Assembly: GCA_021810985.1 (NCBI GenBank)
Contig: JAJZQA010000090.1
Location: 1 to 8,794, forward strand
Reading direction: 5' to 3'
Source of the DNA: Deltaproteobacteria bacterium
Lineage (GTDB): Bacteria; Desulfobacterota; Desulfuromonadia; Geobacterales; Geobacteraceae
Length of the DNA: 8,794 bases
This document shows positions 1 to 5,856 of the stretch, piece by piece. Numbering within the stretch: the first letter of the stretch is position 1; each line of letters begins with the position of its first letter. Both the position numbers and the translations under genes were made by a program. The notes beneath the pieces were generated by a model. The model was not told where the DNA came from. It worked only from the letters and a program-made list of their open reading frames with translations, and made no database searches.

Positions 1-227
1 AACAGGACAACTTCCGTTGACCTGCATCTGAGAATCCGTAAGGTACCCTGCTTCGACCAGGCACGGTCTCTCGTTCACTCAAGATCTTTCAAATCCCCTG
101 CCTGGCGTGCGGACGGTTACAACTCCCTCTCGATTCCGGGAGGTATCAGCGCATACCTTGAAAAATCGTACATTCTGGTCTATGGTGATGCAATGCGACG
201 ATATGGTATATATACGACTCCAACGCT

Positions 228-497
228 TTACCTGAAGACAGCAACGGTCATTGTGACCGTGTTGTTCTTCCTGCAGGGGATAGGAGTATCCTTTTTCAGC
301 GCAATGCCGGAAACAAAGTCTCGTACCGCGGTCTTCAAGTGCCCGTTTGCCAAGGCCCAGTACGAAACCAAGAAAACCCTGAAGCTTGTCGCGCTGCCAA
401 ACAGCTCCACCTTTTTAAATACCGCTGTTGCCGCCTCGTCAAACTTCTCCCGAAAATCCATTTCCGTACGACTGCACTTCCAGGCAACGGTTCCCAC
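228..497 (-). CDS. Possible small hypothetical protein (doubtful)
   Basis: A minus-strand frame of 89 codons from a GTG at 497; the frame itself is open upstream to a TGA at 554-552. I do not recognise the product. The middle reads as plausible soluble helical protein (MDFREKFDEAATAVFKKVEL), and the codons lean moderately to G/C at third positions, which is why I keep it. Against it: there is no clear Shine-Dalgarno before the GTG or before the internal ATG, an equally long open frame lies on the plus strand, and there is no supporting neighbour. It could be the tail of a decayed gene. Confidence is low. Confidence 0.18.
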   Translation of the reverse strand: MGTVAWKCSRTEMDFREKFDEAATAVFKKVELFGSATSFRVFLVSYWALANGHLKTAVRDFVSGIALKKDTPIPCRKNNTVTMTVAVFR

Positions 498-631
498 CAG
501 GGGTCCGACCGCCGTTACACCCTCGACAATCCTGGCCTGATGCTGCCGGTCTCACCTGTCCCGCAGACGTTCTGAGTAGTTTCTTCCCCGAGTGTCAGGG
601 TATTCGTGCGTCCGGAAACAGATACTTATGA

Positions 632-647
632 GGGTCTTTTCAGACCC
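632..647 (+). other. Short perfect hairpin upstream of rnk
   Basis: GGGTCT at 632-637 and AGACCC at 642-647 form a perfect 6-bp stem with a TTTC loop, about 80 bases before the rnk start. No T-run follows on either strand, so it is not a standard intrinsic terminator. It could be a leader structure or chance. Confidence 0.3.
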
Positions 648-728
648 GCTTCTGCGTGCAGGGATAAACCAAAACGTTCCCTTTCGCCCGCCAGCTGGCA
701 TTTCTATCGATTCCGAGGAGTACTTACT

Positions 729-1154
729 ATGAGGATTTACAACAGCAAGAGGATCTATATAACAGACAATGATTTGAACAGGTTGGAAGAGTTGCTGGAG
801 GTCGCCAACACCATCAACTGCAGGGACAATAAGCATTTGCAGGAACTGGCCCGGGAACTGGAGAAGGCTGAAACAGTGGAGGCAACAGCGATTCCAGCGG
901 ATGTCGTTACCATGAATTCGGTGGTGGTGCTGCGGGACATGGAAACCGGAGAGGAGAAGCAATTTACCCTTGTGTTTCCTCGCCAGGCGAATATCAACCA
1001 GAACAAGGTATCGATTCTCGCACCGGTGGGGACAGCCATGCTTGGTTGCAGCATTGGTCACGTCATCGCCTGGAATGCACCCGCGGGTTTGCGAAAAATG
1101 CGGGTGAAAAAAATACTGTATCAGCCCGAGGCCGCCGGGGATTATCACCTGTAG
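729..1154 (+). CDS. rnk: Rnk-type regulator (GreA/GreB C-terminal family)
   Basis: A 141-residue protein matching the Rnk family (regulator of nucleoside diphosphate kinase), whose C-terminal fold is shared with GreA/GreB and which is known to bind RNA polymerase. Family landmarks: a short N-terminal helical segment (about residues 12-50), then VVTMNS at about 60-65, the strand TLVFP, the APVGTAMLG turn near residues 97-105, and the diagnostic ending YQPEAAGDYHL. Length equals that of typical Rnk proteins. The ATG at 729 is chosen because GAGGAG (715-720) sits 8 bases upstream; the frame is open further upstream, to a GTG at 606, but those residues do not look like the family. The stop is 25 bases before the MreB-like ORF, so the two are probably cotranscribed. 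By family it acts in the cytoplasm on transcription; whether it affects Ndk in this organism is unknown. Confidence 0.92.
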   Translation: MRIYNSKRIYITDNDLNRLEELLEVANTINCRDNKHLQELARELEKAETVEATAIPADVVTMNSVVVLRDMETGEEKQFTLVFPRQANINQNKVSILAPVGTAMLGCSIGHVIAWNAPAGLRKMRVKKILYQPEAAGDYHL

Positions 1155-1179
1155 CGGCAGGCGGGGGTCTGCATTTACA

Positions 1180-1767
1180 ATGGATCATTACATGAAATCA
1201 TCTTTCCTGATGCCGGATGTTGCGATTGACATTGGCACGGCATGGATACGGGTCGCGCACGGCCCAACGGGTCTCCATGCCGTGCCGTCCCTTTTTGAGG
1301 GGAGAAATGCTCTAAGGTCGGGCGTCGTTATTGACCGTAATGCCGTCACCGCCATTCTCAGGCCGCTTCTCAAGAGGGTGCGACGATTCGGCGTTCTTCC
1401 GCCTCGAGTTGTTGCGTGCGTACCATCCGATGCGACACCAAAAGAGCAGGACGCCGTACGCGAGGCCGTTCTCGGATCAGGAGCGACCAATGTCCGCATC
1501 GTCCCGGAACCTCTTGCCTCTGCCATAGGTTCGGGATTGGACGTGGCATCCCCCTTTGCCAACTTGATACTCGACATAGGAGAGGGAGTGACGGATTGTG
1601 CGGTCATACGTTCAGGAAAGATTATATACATGCATGCTGATCGGGTAGGTTGTGCCGATCTGCGGAAAGCCATCATAAGGACTGCAATACGGCACATTGG
1701 GCATCCCCTGGGCAGAGACAGCGCGGAGACGCTGCTGCAGCATATCGATGTCGGGAGCAAATGCTGA
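1180..1767 (+). CDS. MreB-like actin-fold protein, N-terminal half only
   Basis: A 195-residue ORF aligning by eye with the first half of MreB, which is normally about 330-345 residues. The phosphate-1 motif (AIDIGTAWIRV, about 16-26), PRVVACVPS (about 75-83), PEPLASAIGSGL (about 108-119) and the phosphate-2 motif (LDIGEGVTD, about 130-138, with E where G is usual) are present. So is the stretch corresponding to the helix before the ATP-site lower lobe, ending HIDVGS. Sequence then stops at a TGA (1765-1767). In the same frame, weakly MreB-like sequence (RAGLQERIPLELTDDD) continues to a TAA at 1900-1902, so the TGA may be a nonsense mutation. The second actin lobe is absent either way, and an IS scrap lies just downstream. 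Start 1180 has only a weak G-rich site (1163-1167); ATGs at 1192 and 1210 are alternatives. It probably cannot form a normal MreB filament; treat it as a truncated paralogue or pseudogene. Confidence 0.75.
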   Translation: MDHYMKSSFLMPDVAIDIGTAWIRVAHGPTGLHAVPSLFEGRNALRSGVVIDRNAVTAILRPLLKRVRRFGVLPPRVVACVPSDATPKEQDAVREAVLGSGATNVRIVPEPLASAIGSGLDVASPFANLILDIGEGVTDCAVIRSGKIIYMHADRVGCADLRKAIIRTAIRHIGHPLGRDSAETLLQHIDVGSKC

Positions 1768-1923
1768 CGGGCAGGACTTCAGGAGAGAATACCCCTGGAA
1801 CTGACTGATGACGATACCGGCGGCGAAGACCGTTATAGCGATGCGCTATCAGCCGATTATCGAAATAATAACTCAACTTTCGCAGTTGCTAAAAAGTCAT
1901 AATATATTGTAATTACGAATAGA

Positions 1924-1994
1924 ATAGCGTCGTAATCTTGGTTAAAATGGCTTTGTTCTCCAACAAATCCACGCACACAGCGAGACGACGCTAT
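1924..1994 (+). repeat. 10-bp inverted repeat sequestering the IS transposase start codon
   Basis: ATAGCGTCGT at 1924-1933 is the exact reverse complement of ACGACGCTAT at 1985-1994. The downstream arm covers the region where the transposase ribosome binding site should be and the first two bases of its ATG (1993-1995). A transcript entering from upstream would fold this and hide the start. Such hairpins are known in IS10 and IS50 as protection against readthrough expression; applying that here is inference. Confidence 0.6.
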
Positions 1995-2151
1995 GCAGCA
2001 GATTATAGCAAAAATTGCCACTGTAGAAAACCGGATAAAATCGTTCTTTTACAACCACGACATCGGCCAGTTACTTCGGCAAAGCAACATCAGGAAAGAG
2101 AAAGACGTTTGCCTTGACACTTTATTCCAGTTCCTGCTTCGCTTCCTTTGA
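1993..2151 (+). pseudogene. 5' remnant of an IS transposase (IS4-like)
   Basis: A 52-codon ORF starting MQQIIAKIATVENRIKSFF, with NHDIGQLLRQSNIRKEK following, strongly resembles the N-terminus of IS4-group transposases (roughly 400 residues or more), which begin with this helix and continue into a conserved LVFTGKNLF-type segment. Here the match ends at about FQFLL (near 2140) and the frame stops at a TGA (2149-2151). None of the DDE catalytic residues are present, so it is inactive. What follows to 2268 is not recognisable as transposase in any frame, so a deletion joined this scrap to the transaldolase 3' side. The family assignment is from memory of the N-terminal pattern, not from a search. 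Confidence 0.65.
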
Positions 2152-2212
2152 ATATTTCCGCCTGCCGGCGGAGATTGCCGCTTCTCGTCACAGGGCAAGT
2201 CCGATCTTTGCC

Positions 2213-2235
2213 TGTTGTTCCTTCGTCGAACAATA
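2213..2235 (-). terminator. Hairpin 34 bases past the transaldolase stop, no U-run
   Basis: TTGTTC (2215-2220) and GAACAA (2228-2233) form a perfect 6-bp stem with a 7-base loop, extendable by a G-T and a T-A pair. It lies just downstream of the minus-strand operon end, where a terminator is expected. No T-tract follows on the minus strand, so this is only a candidate; it may instead protect the 3' end or be chance. Confidence 0.22.
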
Positions 2236-2268
2236 ACCGGTATGAACATGCGCCAATGTGAAGTATCG

Positions 2269-3396
2269 TCATCCCTGAGCGGACTTGCACTTTTCCGCCA
2301 GAGTTTTCATCAATATGTCGAAGGGCTTAACGAATTTCTCCACTCCTTCGTCTTCCAGCTGCTGCGTTATCGCGTTCAGGTCAATCCCCACTTCGGCCAG
2401 ACGCTTCAGGCTTTGGCGGGCTGCCTCCACACTTTCTTCCAGACGGCGGGCCGGGTTGCCGTGGTTTCGGTACGCGTTGAGGGTTTCCAGCGGGACAGTG
2501 TTCACCGTTTCCGGCCCGATCAGTGCTTCCACGTACTTCAGGTCGCTGTAGGCGGGGTTCTTTGTGCTTGTGCTCGCCCACAGGACCCGCTGCGGGTTGG
2601 CGCCACCAGCCGCGAGACGCAGGAACCGCTGACCGGCAAAGATTTCTTTCCACATCTGGTGTGCAATTTTGGCGCTTGCGATAGCCACCTCGCCACGGAG
2701 TAGACCGGCGAAGTCGGTGACCGGACTCCCCTCGGCCAATTTCTTTTCCAGCATCGAATCGATCAGCACGTCAATTCGACTCAGGAAGAAACTGGCCACC
2801 GAAACCACCGTATTCAGCGGCCGCTTCTGCGCTGCAACCTCTTCCAGCCCGTCAATGTATGCTTCTGCTACCGCCCGGTAGCGGAGAATGCCGAAGAGAA
2901 GGGTCACATTGATATTTATCCCTTCACCGATCAACTGACGGATGGCGGGAAGCCCCTCCCATGTGCCTGGAACCTTGATCAGGATGTTCGGCCTGTTCAC
3001 CCTGTTCCAGAGCCGTCGAGCCTCAATTATAGTCCCGGCGGTGTCGTGGGCGAGATGAGGAGAAACTTCCAGGCTGACGAAGCCGTCCCTCCCGCCAGCA
3101 TGGTCGAATACCGGCCGGAAGAGGTCGGCAGTTGTCCTGACGTCCTCCACGACGAGTTCCTCGTATATTTCTGCGGGACTTTTTCCTTTCAGGGCTAGGG
3201 TATGAATGGCGTCATCGTAGTCGTGGGTCTCGACGATGGCCTTCTCGAAGATGGCCGGGTTGGATGTCACCCCGCTTATTCCGTCATCCGCGATCAGCCT
3301 CTGGAGTTCACCCGAGACGAGCATTCCGCGGTGGATGAAATCCAGCCATATGCTCTGCCCGTATGATTCAAGCTTCAGAAGCGGATTATCACTCAT
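2269..3396 (-). CDS. tal: Transaldolase (long, about 375-residue type)
   Basis: A 375-residue transaldolase of the long type found in cyanobacteria and actinobacteria, not the short 215-residue kind. It transfers a dihydroxyacetone unit between sugar phosphates (sedoheptulose-7-P plus glyceraldehyde-3-P to erythrose-4-P plus fructose-6-P) in the cytoplasmic non-oxidative pentose phosphate pathway. The Schiff-base lysine is K141 in NILIKVPGTWEG. The early motifs WLDF (D19) and GVTSNPAIF (42-50) and NVTLLFG (163-169) also fit. The ATG at 3396 is chosen over a start 10 codons upstream because GGAGG (minus strand, 3408-3404) sits 7 bases before it. It is the last gene of the minus-strand run, 107 bases after the Sec-flavoprotein, with a dyad in the gap, so it may have its own control. 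Confidence 0.94.
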   Translation of the reverse strand: MSDNPLLKLESYGQSIWLDFIHRGMLVSGELQRLIADDGISGVTSNPAIFEKAIVETHDYDDAIHTLALKGKSPAEIYEELVVEDVRTTADLFRPVFDHAGGRDGFVSLEVSPHLAHDTAGTIIEARRLWNRVNRPNILIKVPGTWEGLPAIRQLIGEGININVTLLFGILRYRAVAEAYIDGLEEVAAQKRPLNTVVSVASFFLSRIDVLIDSMLEKKLAEGSPVTDFAGLLRGEVAIASAKIAHQMWKEIFAGQRFLRLAAGGANPQRVLWASTSTKNPAYSDLKYVEALIGPETVNTVPLETLNAYRNHGNPARRLEESVEAARQSLKRLAEVGIDLNAITQQLEDEGVEKFVKPFDILMKTLAEKCKSAQG

Positions 3397-3415
3397 GTCA
3401 ATTCCTCCATTTTCC

Positions 3416-3436
3416 ATGGCCCACATCTGTGGCCAT
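3416..3436 (-). promoter_or_regulatory. Near-perfect dyad just upstream of the tal ribosome binding site
   Basis: ATGGCC(C)ACA and TGTGGCCAT form a 9-bp dyad with one unpaired C and a very short centre. It sits 7 bases upstream of the transaldolase Shine-Dalgarno on the minus strand. It could be an mRNA hairpin or an operator. No T-run follows, so it is not a terminator for the upstream gene. Confidence 0.35.
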
Positions 3437-3503
3437 CGGGCTTTTGTGCCGCCAGGAACCGCGAAGGTTGGCTGCGAGGAACATACATCTCACCACCGGA
3501 GGG

Positions 3504-4859
3504 TCAAACTAATTTCGCTGCCTTGCGGGCAGCGGTCACGACAGGGTCCCAAACCGGCGAAAAAGGAGGAGCGTAGCCGAGGTCGAGATTGATCATCTCC
3601 TCCACGGTAAAGCCTGCATAAAGAGCCGTAGCCAAGGTATCTATCCGTTTGGCCGAACCTTCCATACCGACGATCTGGCCTCCCAACAGGCGGCCGCTCC
3701 CACGTTCGGCAAGCACCTTGACGGTAATCTCGCCGGCTCCGGGGAAGTAACCTGCCTTGGTCCGACTCTTGATCACGGCACTTGCCCACTCAATCCCCAA
3801 CTTCCTGAGCTCCTTTTCCTGGAGGCCGGTACGGGCCACCTCGACCTCGCAGATCTTCGTAATGGCAGTTCCCACAACCCCGGGAAACGTGGCGTAGCCT
3901 CCTCCCAGGTTGATGCCCGCTACACGTCCCTGGCGGTTGGCAACTGTGCCGAGGGCTAAATAAATGGGCCTGTGGCTGACCAGATTAAACGACTCAGCGC
4001 AGTCTCCCGCCGCCCAGATACCGTCGATTCCGGTTTGCATCCGCTCGTTCACGCGGATCGCCCCCTTCTCCCCGAGAGGGATACCTGCCGCCACCGCGAG
4101 CTCAGTGTGGGGGCGCACGCCCAGGCCAAGAATCACGATGTCGGCCGGAAGGCGCCTTTTATCTGTCACTACACCTGAAATTTTTCCCCCTTTGATCTCG
4201 AACCCGATGAGGGTTTCGCCCAAATAGAGGGTAGCGCCGAAATCACGCAGCGCCTGGGAGACCAGGTGCCCCATGTCTTCATCCAGAGTATCCATCACCT
4301 CCGGGGACCTGTTAACCAGCGATACCGCCATACCGCGCCTGACCAAAGCCTCCGCCATCTCCAGGCCGATGTAGCCGCCGCCGACGACCACCCCGTTCCT
4401 CGGATTCCCATCGTCCAGGAGCCGGCGCAGCTCGATGCCGCTCTGCAGAGTGTTTACCCCGCAGATTTCGACGGCATCGGCTCCGGGAACGTCGGGGCAG
4501 ACCGGCACGGCACCGGTGGCGAGCAGAAGCTGGTCGTATTGCTCCCATCCTGAATGACCGCTCCGCAGGTCACGGACGCGAACCTTCCCGCCGGACGCAT
4601 CGATTTCTTCCACTTCGTGGCGAATGCGTACGTCGATTCCCTCCCGCTCACGGAACCTTTCGGGAGTGCGGATAACCAGCGTGTCTTCCTTGTCGACAAC
4701 ACGGCCGACGTAGTAAGGGATTCCTCAGGCCGAATAGGATGTATGAGAACCCCTCTCGAAGACTATGATATCAAGTCCGGGATTTCGGCGTTTCGCCTGG
4801 GACGCGGCGCTCATTCCAGCCGCATCTCCGCCGACAACAACAAGCCTTTCCGTTGCCAT
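3504..4859 (-). CDS. Selenocysteine-containing CoA-disulfide reductase/NADH oxidase-like flavoprotein
   Basis: A 451-residue FAD- and NAD(P)H-dependent enzyme of the CoA-disulfide reductase/NADH oxidase/NADH peroxidase branch. It reads from ATG 4859 (GGAG 8 bases upstream) through an in-frame TGA at 4727-4725, which encodes residue 45. Domains in order: FAD motif VVVGGDAAGMSAAS (7-20); SYSA-U-GIPYY, where U45 replaces the family's single redox cysteine (Cys43 in S. aureus CoA-disulfide reductase); ATGAVP (114-119); NAD motif VVVGGGYIGLE (157-167); second FAD motif AAGDCAE (283-289); dimerisation domain with Y371 and Y429 (YAPPFSPVWDP). These tyrosines are 58 apart, as are Tyr361 and Tyr419 of the S. 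aureus enzyme. There is no C-terminal rhodanese domain. The likely role is reducing CoA disulfide, a related disulfide/polysulfide, or peroxide; the substrate cannot be told from sequence. It lies 41 bases after the ferredoxin gene. Automated calling would start it at 4613 and lose 82 residues, including the FAD motif and active site. Confidence 0.88.
4688..4727 (-). promoter_or_regulatory. Bacterial SECIS element with its UGA codon
   Basis: On the minus strand the UGA (4727-4725) is followed after 15 bases by GUCGGC, loop CGUGUU, GUCGAC (4709-4692): six pairs including one G-U, closing a 6-base loop with GU at loop positions 2-3. The loop starts at base 22 after the UGA. A lower CCUU/AAGG stem (bases 7-10 with 34-37) closes around a 5-base one-sided bulge. 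Bacterial SECIS hairpins are recognised by SelB; the known pattern is a short stem just 3' of the UGA with G in the first bases of the apical loop, which this fits. selB, selA, selD and selC are outside this window. Confidence 0.78.
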
Positions 4860-4900
4860 ATCTATTGCTCCTTAAATCATTTACAGCGTCAGCCGGTGTC

Positions 4901-5122
4901 CTAGCTGAAAGACTTCAAGTATTCATCGTCGGACCGCCAGCTGATGCACGATACCGGGCAAACATCAATGGCGTCGTTCTGAATCTCCTCCTCGGAGGCC
5001 CCGTTCGGGTTGTAGCATTCCGCCTTGTTGTCGTCATCGAAGCGAAATACGCCGGGGACGTTGTCAACGCACATTCCGCAGCTGATACATTCATCCTTGT
5101 TTACCCATGGCGCCTTTGTCAT
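4901..5122 (-). CDS. Small single-cluster 4Fe-4S ferredoxin
   Basis: A 73-residue acidic cytoplasmic electron carrier. The cluster ligands are C12, C15 and C18 (ECISCGMC) plus C55 in the CP motif near the end. The usual fourth cysteine after the first motif is replaced (VDNVPGVF), so it carries one cluster, like the monocluster ferredoxins of Desulfovibrio and Thermotoga; the extra C36 and C59 could form a disulfide. Its ATG overlaps the hemerythrin stop as ATGA (5122-5119), and its GGAG site lies inside the hemerythrin gene, so translation is probably coupled. The next gene starts 41 bases downstream. An electron-transfer link to hemerythrin or to the adjacent flavoenzymes is suggested by position only. 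Confidence 0.9.
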   Translation of the reverse strand: MTKAPWVNKDECISCGMCVDNVPGVFRFDDDNKAECYNPNGASEEEIQNDAIDVCPVSCISWRSDDEYLKSFS

Positions 5123-5637
5123 TTTTCTTTCTCCTTATTCCGTTCTCGGGCCTCCAGCCTCTCCGCCAGCTGTTCGAACCGTTGATGGGCGTCCGTACCT
5201 ATTTTTCTTTCCACCACCCCGAAATTCTTCACCAGTTCCCGCTGCTTCAGCTCATCCAGAATCTTGTCGGTCATGGGAAAGAGAAGGTAATTTTCCTTCC
5301 AGATATGGCCAGGGTAAAGCTCGACGAAACCGTGCAGGGTTTTGACCAGAAACTCCCCCTTTTCCCTGGATCCTTTCTGGTACGCCTCGACCGCGGCGTC
5401 CAGATCGACCGTCAGCTTTCCCGCTGCCTTGTGCTCGTGGGTCAGCGGTCCGATCGGGCACTCCGCGATCGGCACTCCCTTCCACGCAAGAAGCGGAAAG
5501 AGGTGATTGTCTTCCTTTTCGTGATGGCACTTTTCAACGAATATCCGCATGAAATCCGCGATATCGATGAGCGTTTCCGTCTCCGGGACCTCTCCCTCCT
5601 GAATTCCGTCCGCCAGCACGGCCATGGAACCGACCAC
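5119..5637 (-). CDS. Hemerythrin HHE-domain protein, 5' end frame-broken
   Basis: A hemerythrin-like four-helix protein binding a non-heme di-iron centre. Visible ligand motifs: HHEKEDNHLFP (38-48), THEH (66-69) and HIWKENYLLFP (111-121), in the order of the HHE domain. Such proteins bind O2 or act in oxygen, iron or NO homeostasis; the exact role is unknown. The C-terminal 30 residues are charged and probably coiled. The intact frame begins at GTG 5637, but the same frame continues upstream as ATGTLEEEHPLIQK, carrying the expected first histidine, and meets a TGA at 5682-5680 before any start codon. An ATG at 5683 is one base out of frame. The true start was probably 5683, with an indel between it and 5668. 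Its stop overlaps the ferredoxin start. Confidence 0.85.
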   Translation of the reverse strand: MVGSMAVLADGIQEGEVPETETLIDIADFMRIFVEKCHHEKEDNHLFPLLAWKGVPIAECPIGPLTHEHKAAGKLTVDLDAAVEAYQKGSREKGEFLVKTLHGFVELYPGHIWKENYLLFPMTDKILDELKQRELVKNFGVVERKIGTDAHQRFEQLAERLEARERNKEKEK

Positions 5638-5730
5638 TTTCTGGATCAGGGGATGTTCTTCTTCAAGTGTTCCTGTTGCTCATTTTTCTATTTTTTCTCT
5701 TTCGTCACGTGATTTATGCCTTTATAGGGA

Positions 5731-5856
5731 TCAACGTCCCGTCCAGTTACGGCTCTCTTTTCGCAGCAGCAAAATATGCTTCTCTTCGATGGTTACTTTC
5801 AGAAGACTCCCCAGGAAACCGACGAAGGTGATCTTTTTTGCGAAAGGAAGCGCCAG
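5731..5856 (-). pseudogene. Out-of-frame C-terminal segment of the NADH dehydrogenase-like gene
   Basis: Directly after SLGRHLAVG in the main frame, the minus-1 frame carries a plausible C-terminus (LALPFAKKITFVGFLGSLLK, then about 22 residues rich in basic and aliphatic residues) ending at a TGA at 5733-5731. NDH-2-type proteins normally have this hydrophobic/amphipathic tail, which attaches them to the membrane. One missing base at about 5857-5856 (GGGCTGG for GGGCCTGG, for example) explains it. Restoring it would leave about 47 bases to the hemerythrin ATG at 5683, normal operon spacing. Confidence 0.65.

Larger units (their letters stand above)
1..728. other. Left-end stretch with no confidently coding gene
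   Basis: I find no recognisable protein or RNA gene here. One plus frame stays open from the first base to a TGA at 538-540, with its first internal ATG at 193. It has one hydrophobic stretch (about residues 15-39 counted from that ATG) but an otherwise serine/threonine-rich, non-globular composition and no clear ribosome binding site. On the opposite strand a frame is open from just below 552 down to 228. The two compete for the same DNA. From about 632 onward lies the leader of rnk, with a small hairpin and a good Shine-Dalgarno sequence at 715-720. Confidence 0.5.
1768..2268. other. Gene-poor junction holding an IS remnant
   Basis: This 500-base stretch separates the plus-strand MreB-like ORF from the end of transaldolase on the other strand. 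It contains the readthrough tail of the MreB-like frame (to 1902), an AT-rich segment around 1862-1925, a 10-bp inverted repeat (1924-1994), the first 52 codons of an IS transposase (1993-2151), and two small hairpins, CCGCC/GGCGG at 2158-2171 and TTGTTC/GAACAA at 2215-2233. I see no intact gene. The left terminus of the IS is probably somewhere in 1865-1920 but I cannot fix it, and no target duplication can be proven. Confidence 0.6.

Noticed and set aside
691..720. Sigma-54 style promoter before rnk (TGGCA near 696-700)
   Set aside because: The -12 element reads GA where GC is required, and it would leave almost no leader before the start codon.
552..1148. 198-codon minus-strand open frame opposite rnk
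   Set aside because: Shadow of rnk: the plus frame has clear family motifs and a ribosome site, while the minus product is Cys/His/Arg-rich and unlike any protein.
1765..1800. Selenocysteine readthrough of the TGA in the MreB-like gene
   Set aside because: A weak TTCAGG/CCTGGAA hairpin lies at a suitable distance, but MreB proteins have no redox residue here, the stem needs a bulge, and readthrough would still give only half a protein. A nonsense mutation is simpler.
2158..2171. CCGCC/GGCGG hairpin as terminator of the transaldolase transcript
   Set aside because: Short, about 100 bases past the stop, and followed on the minus strand by an A-rich rather than T-rich run.
5680..5682. Selenocysteine at the in-frame TGA before the hemerythrin frame
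   Set aside because: There is no start codon upstream in that frame before the next stop, so the TGA cannot be internal to a protein. An indel fits better.
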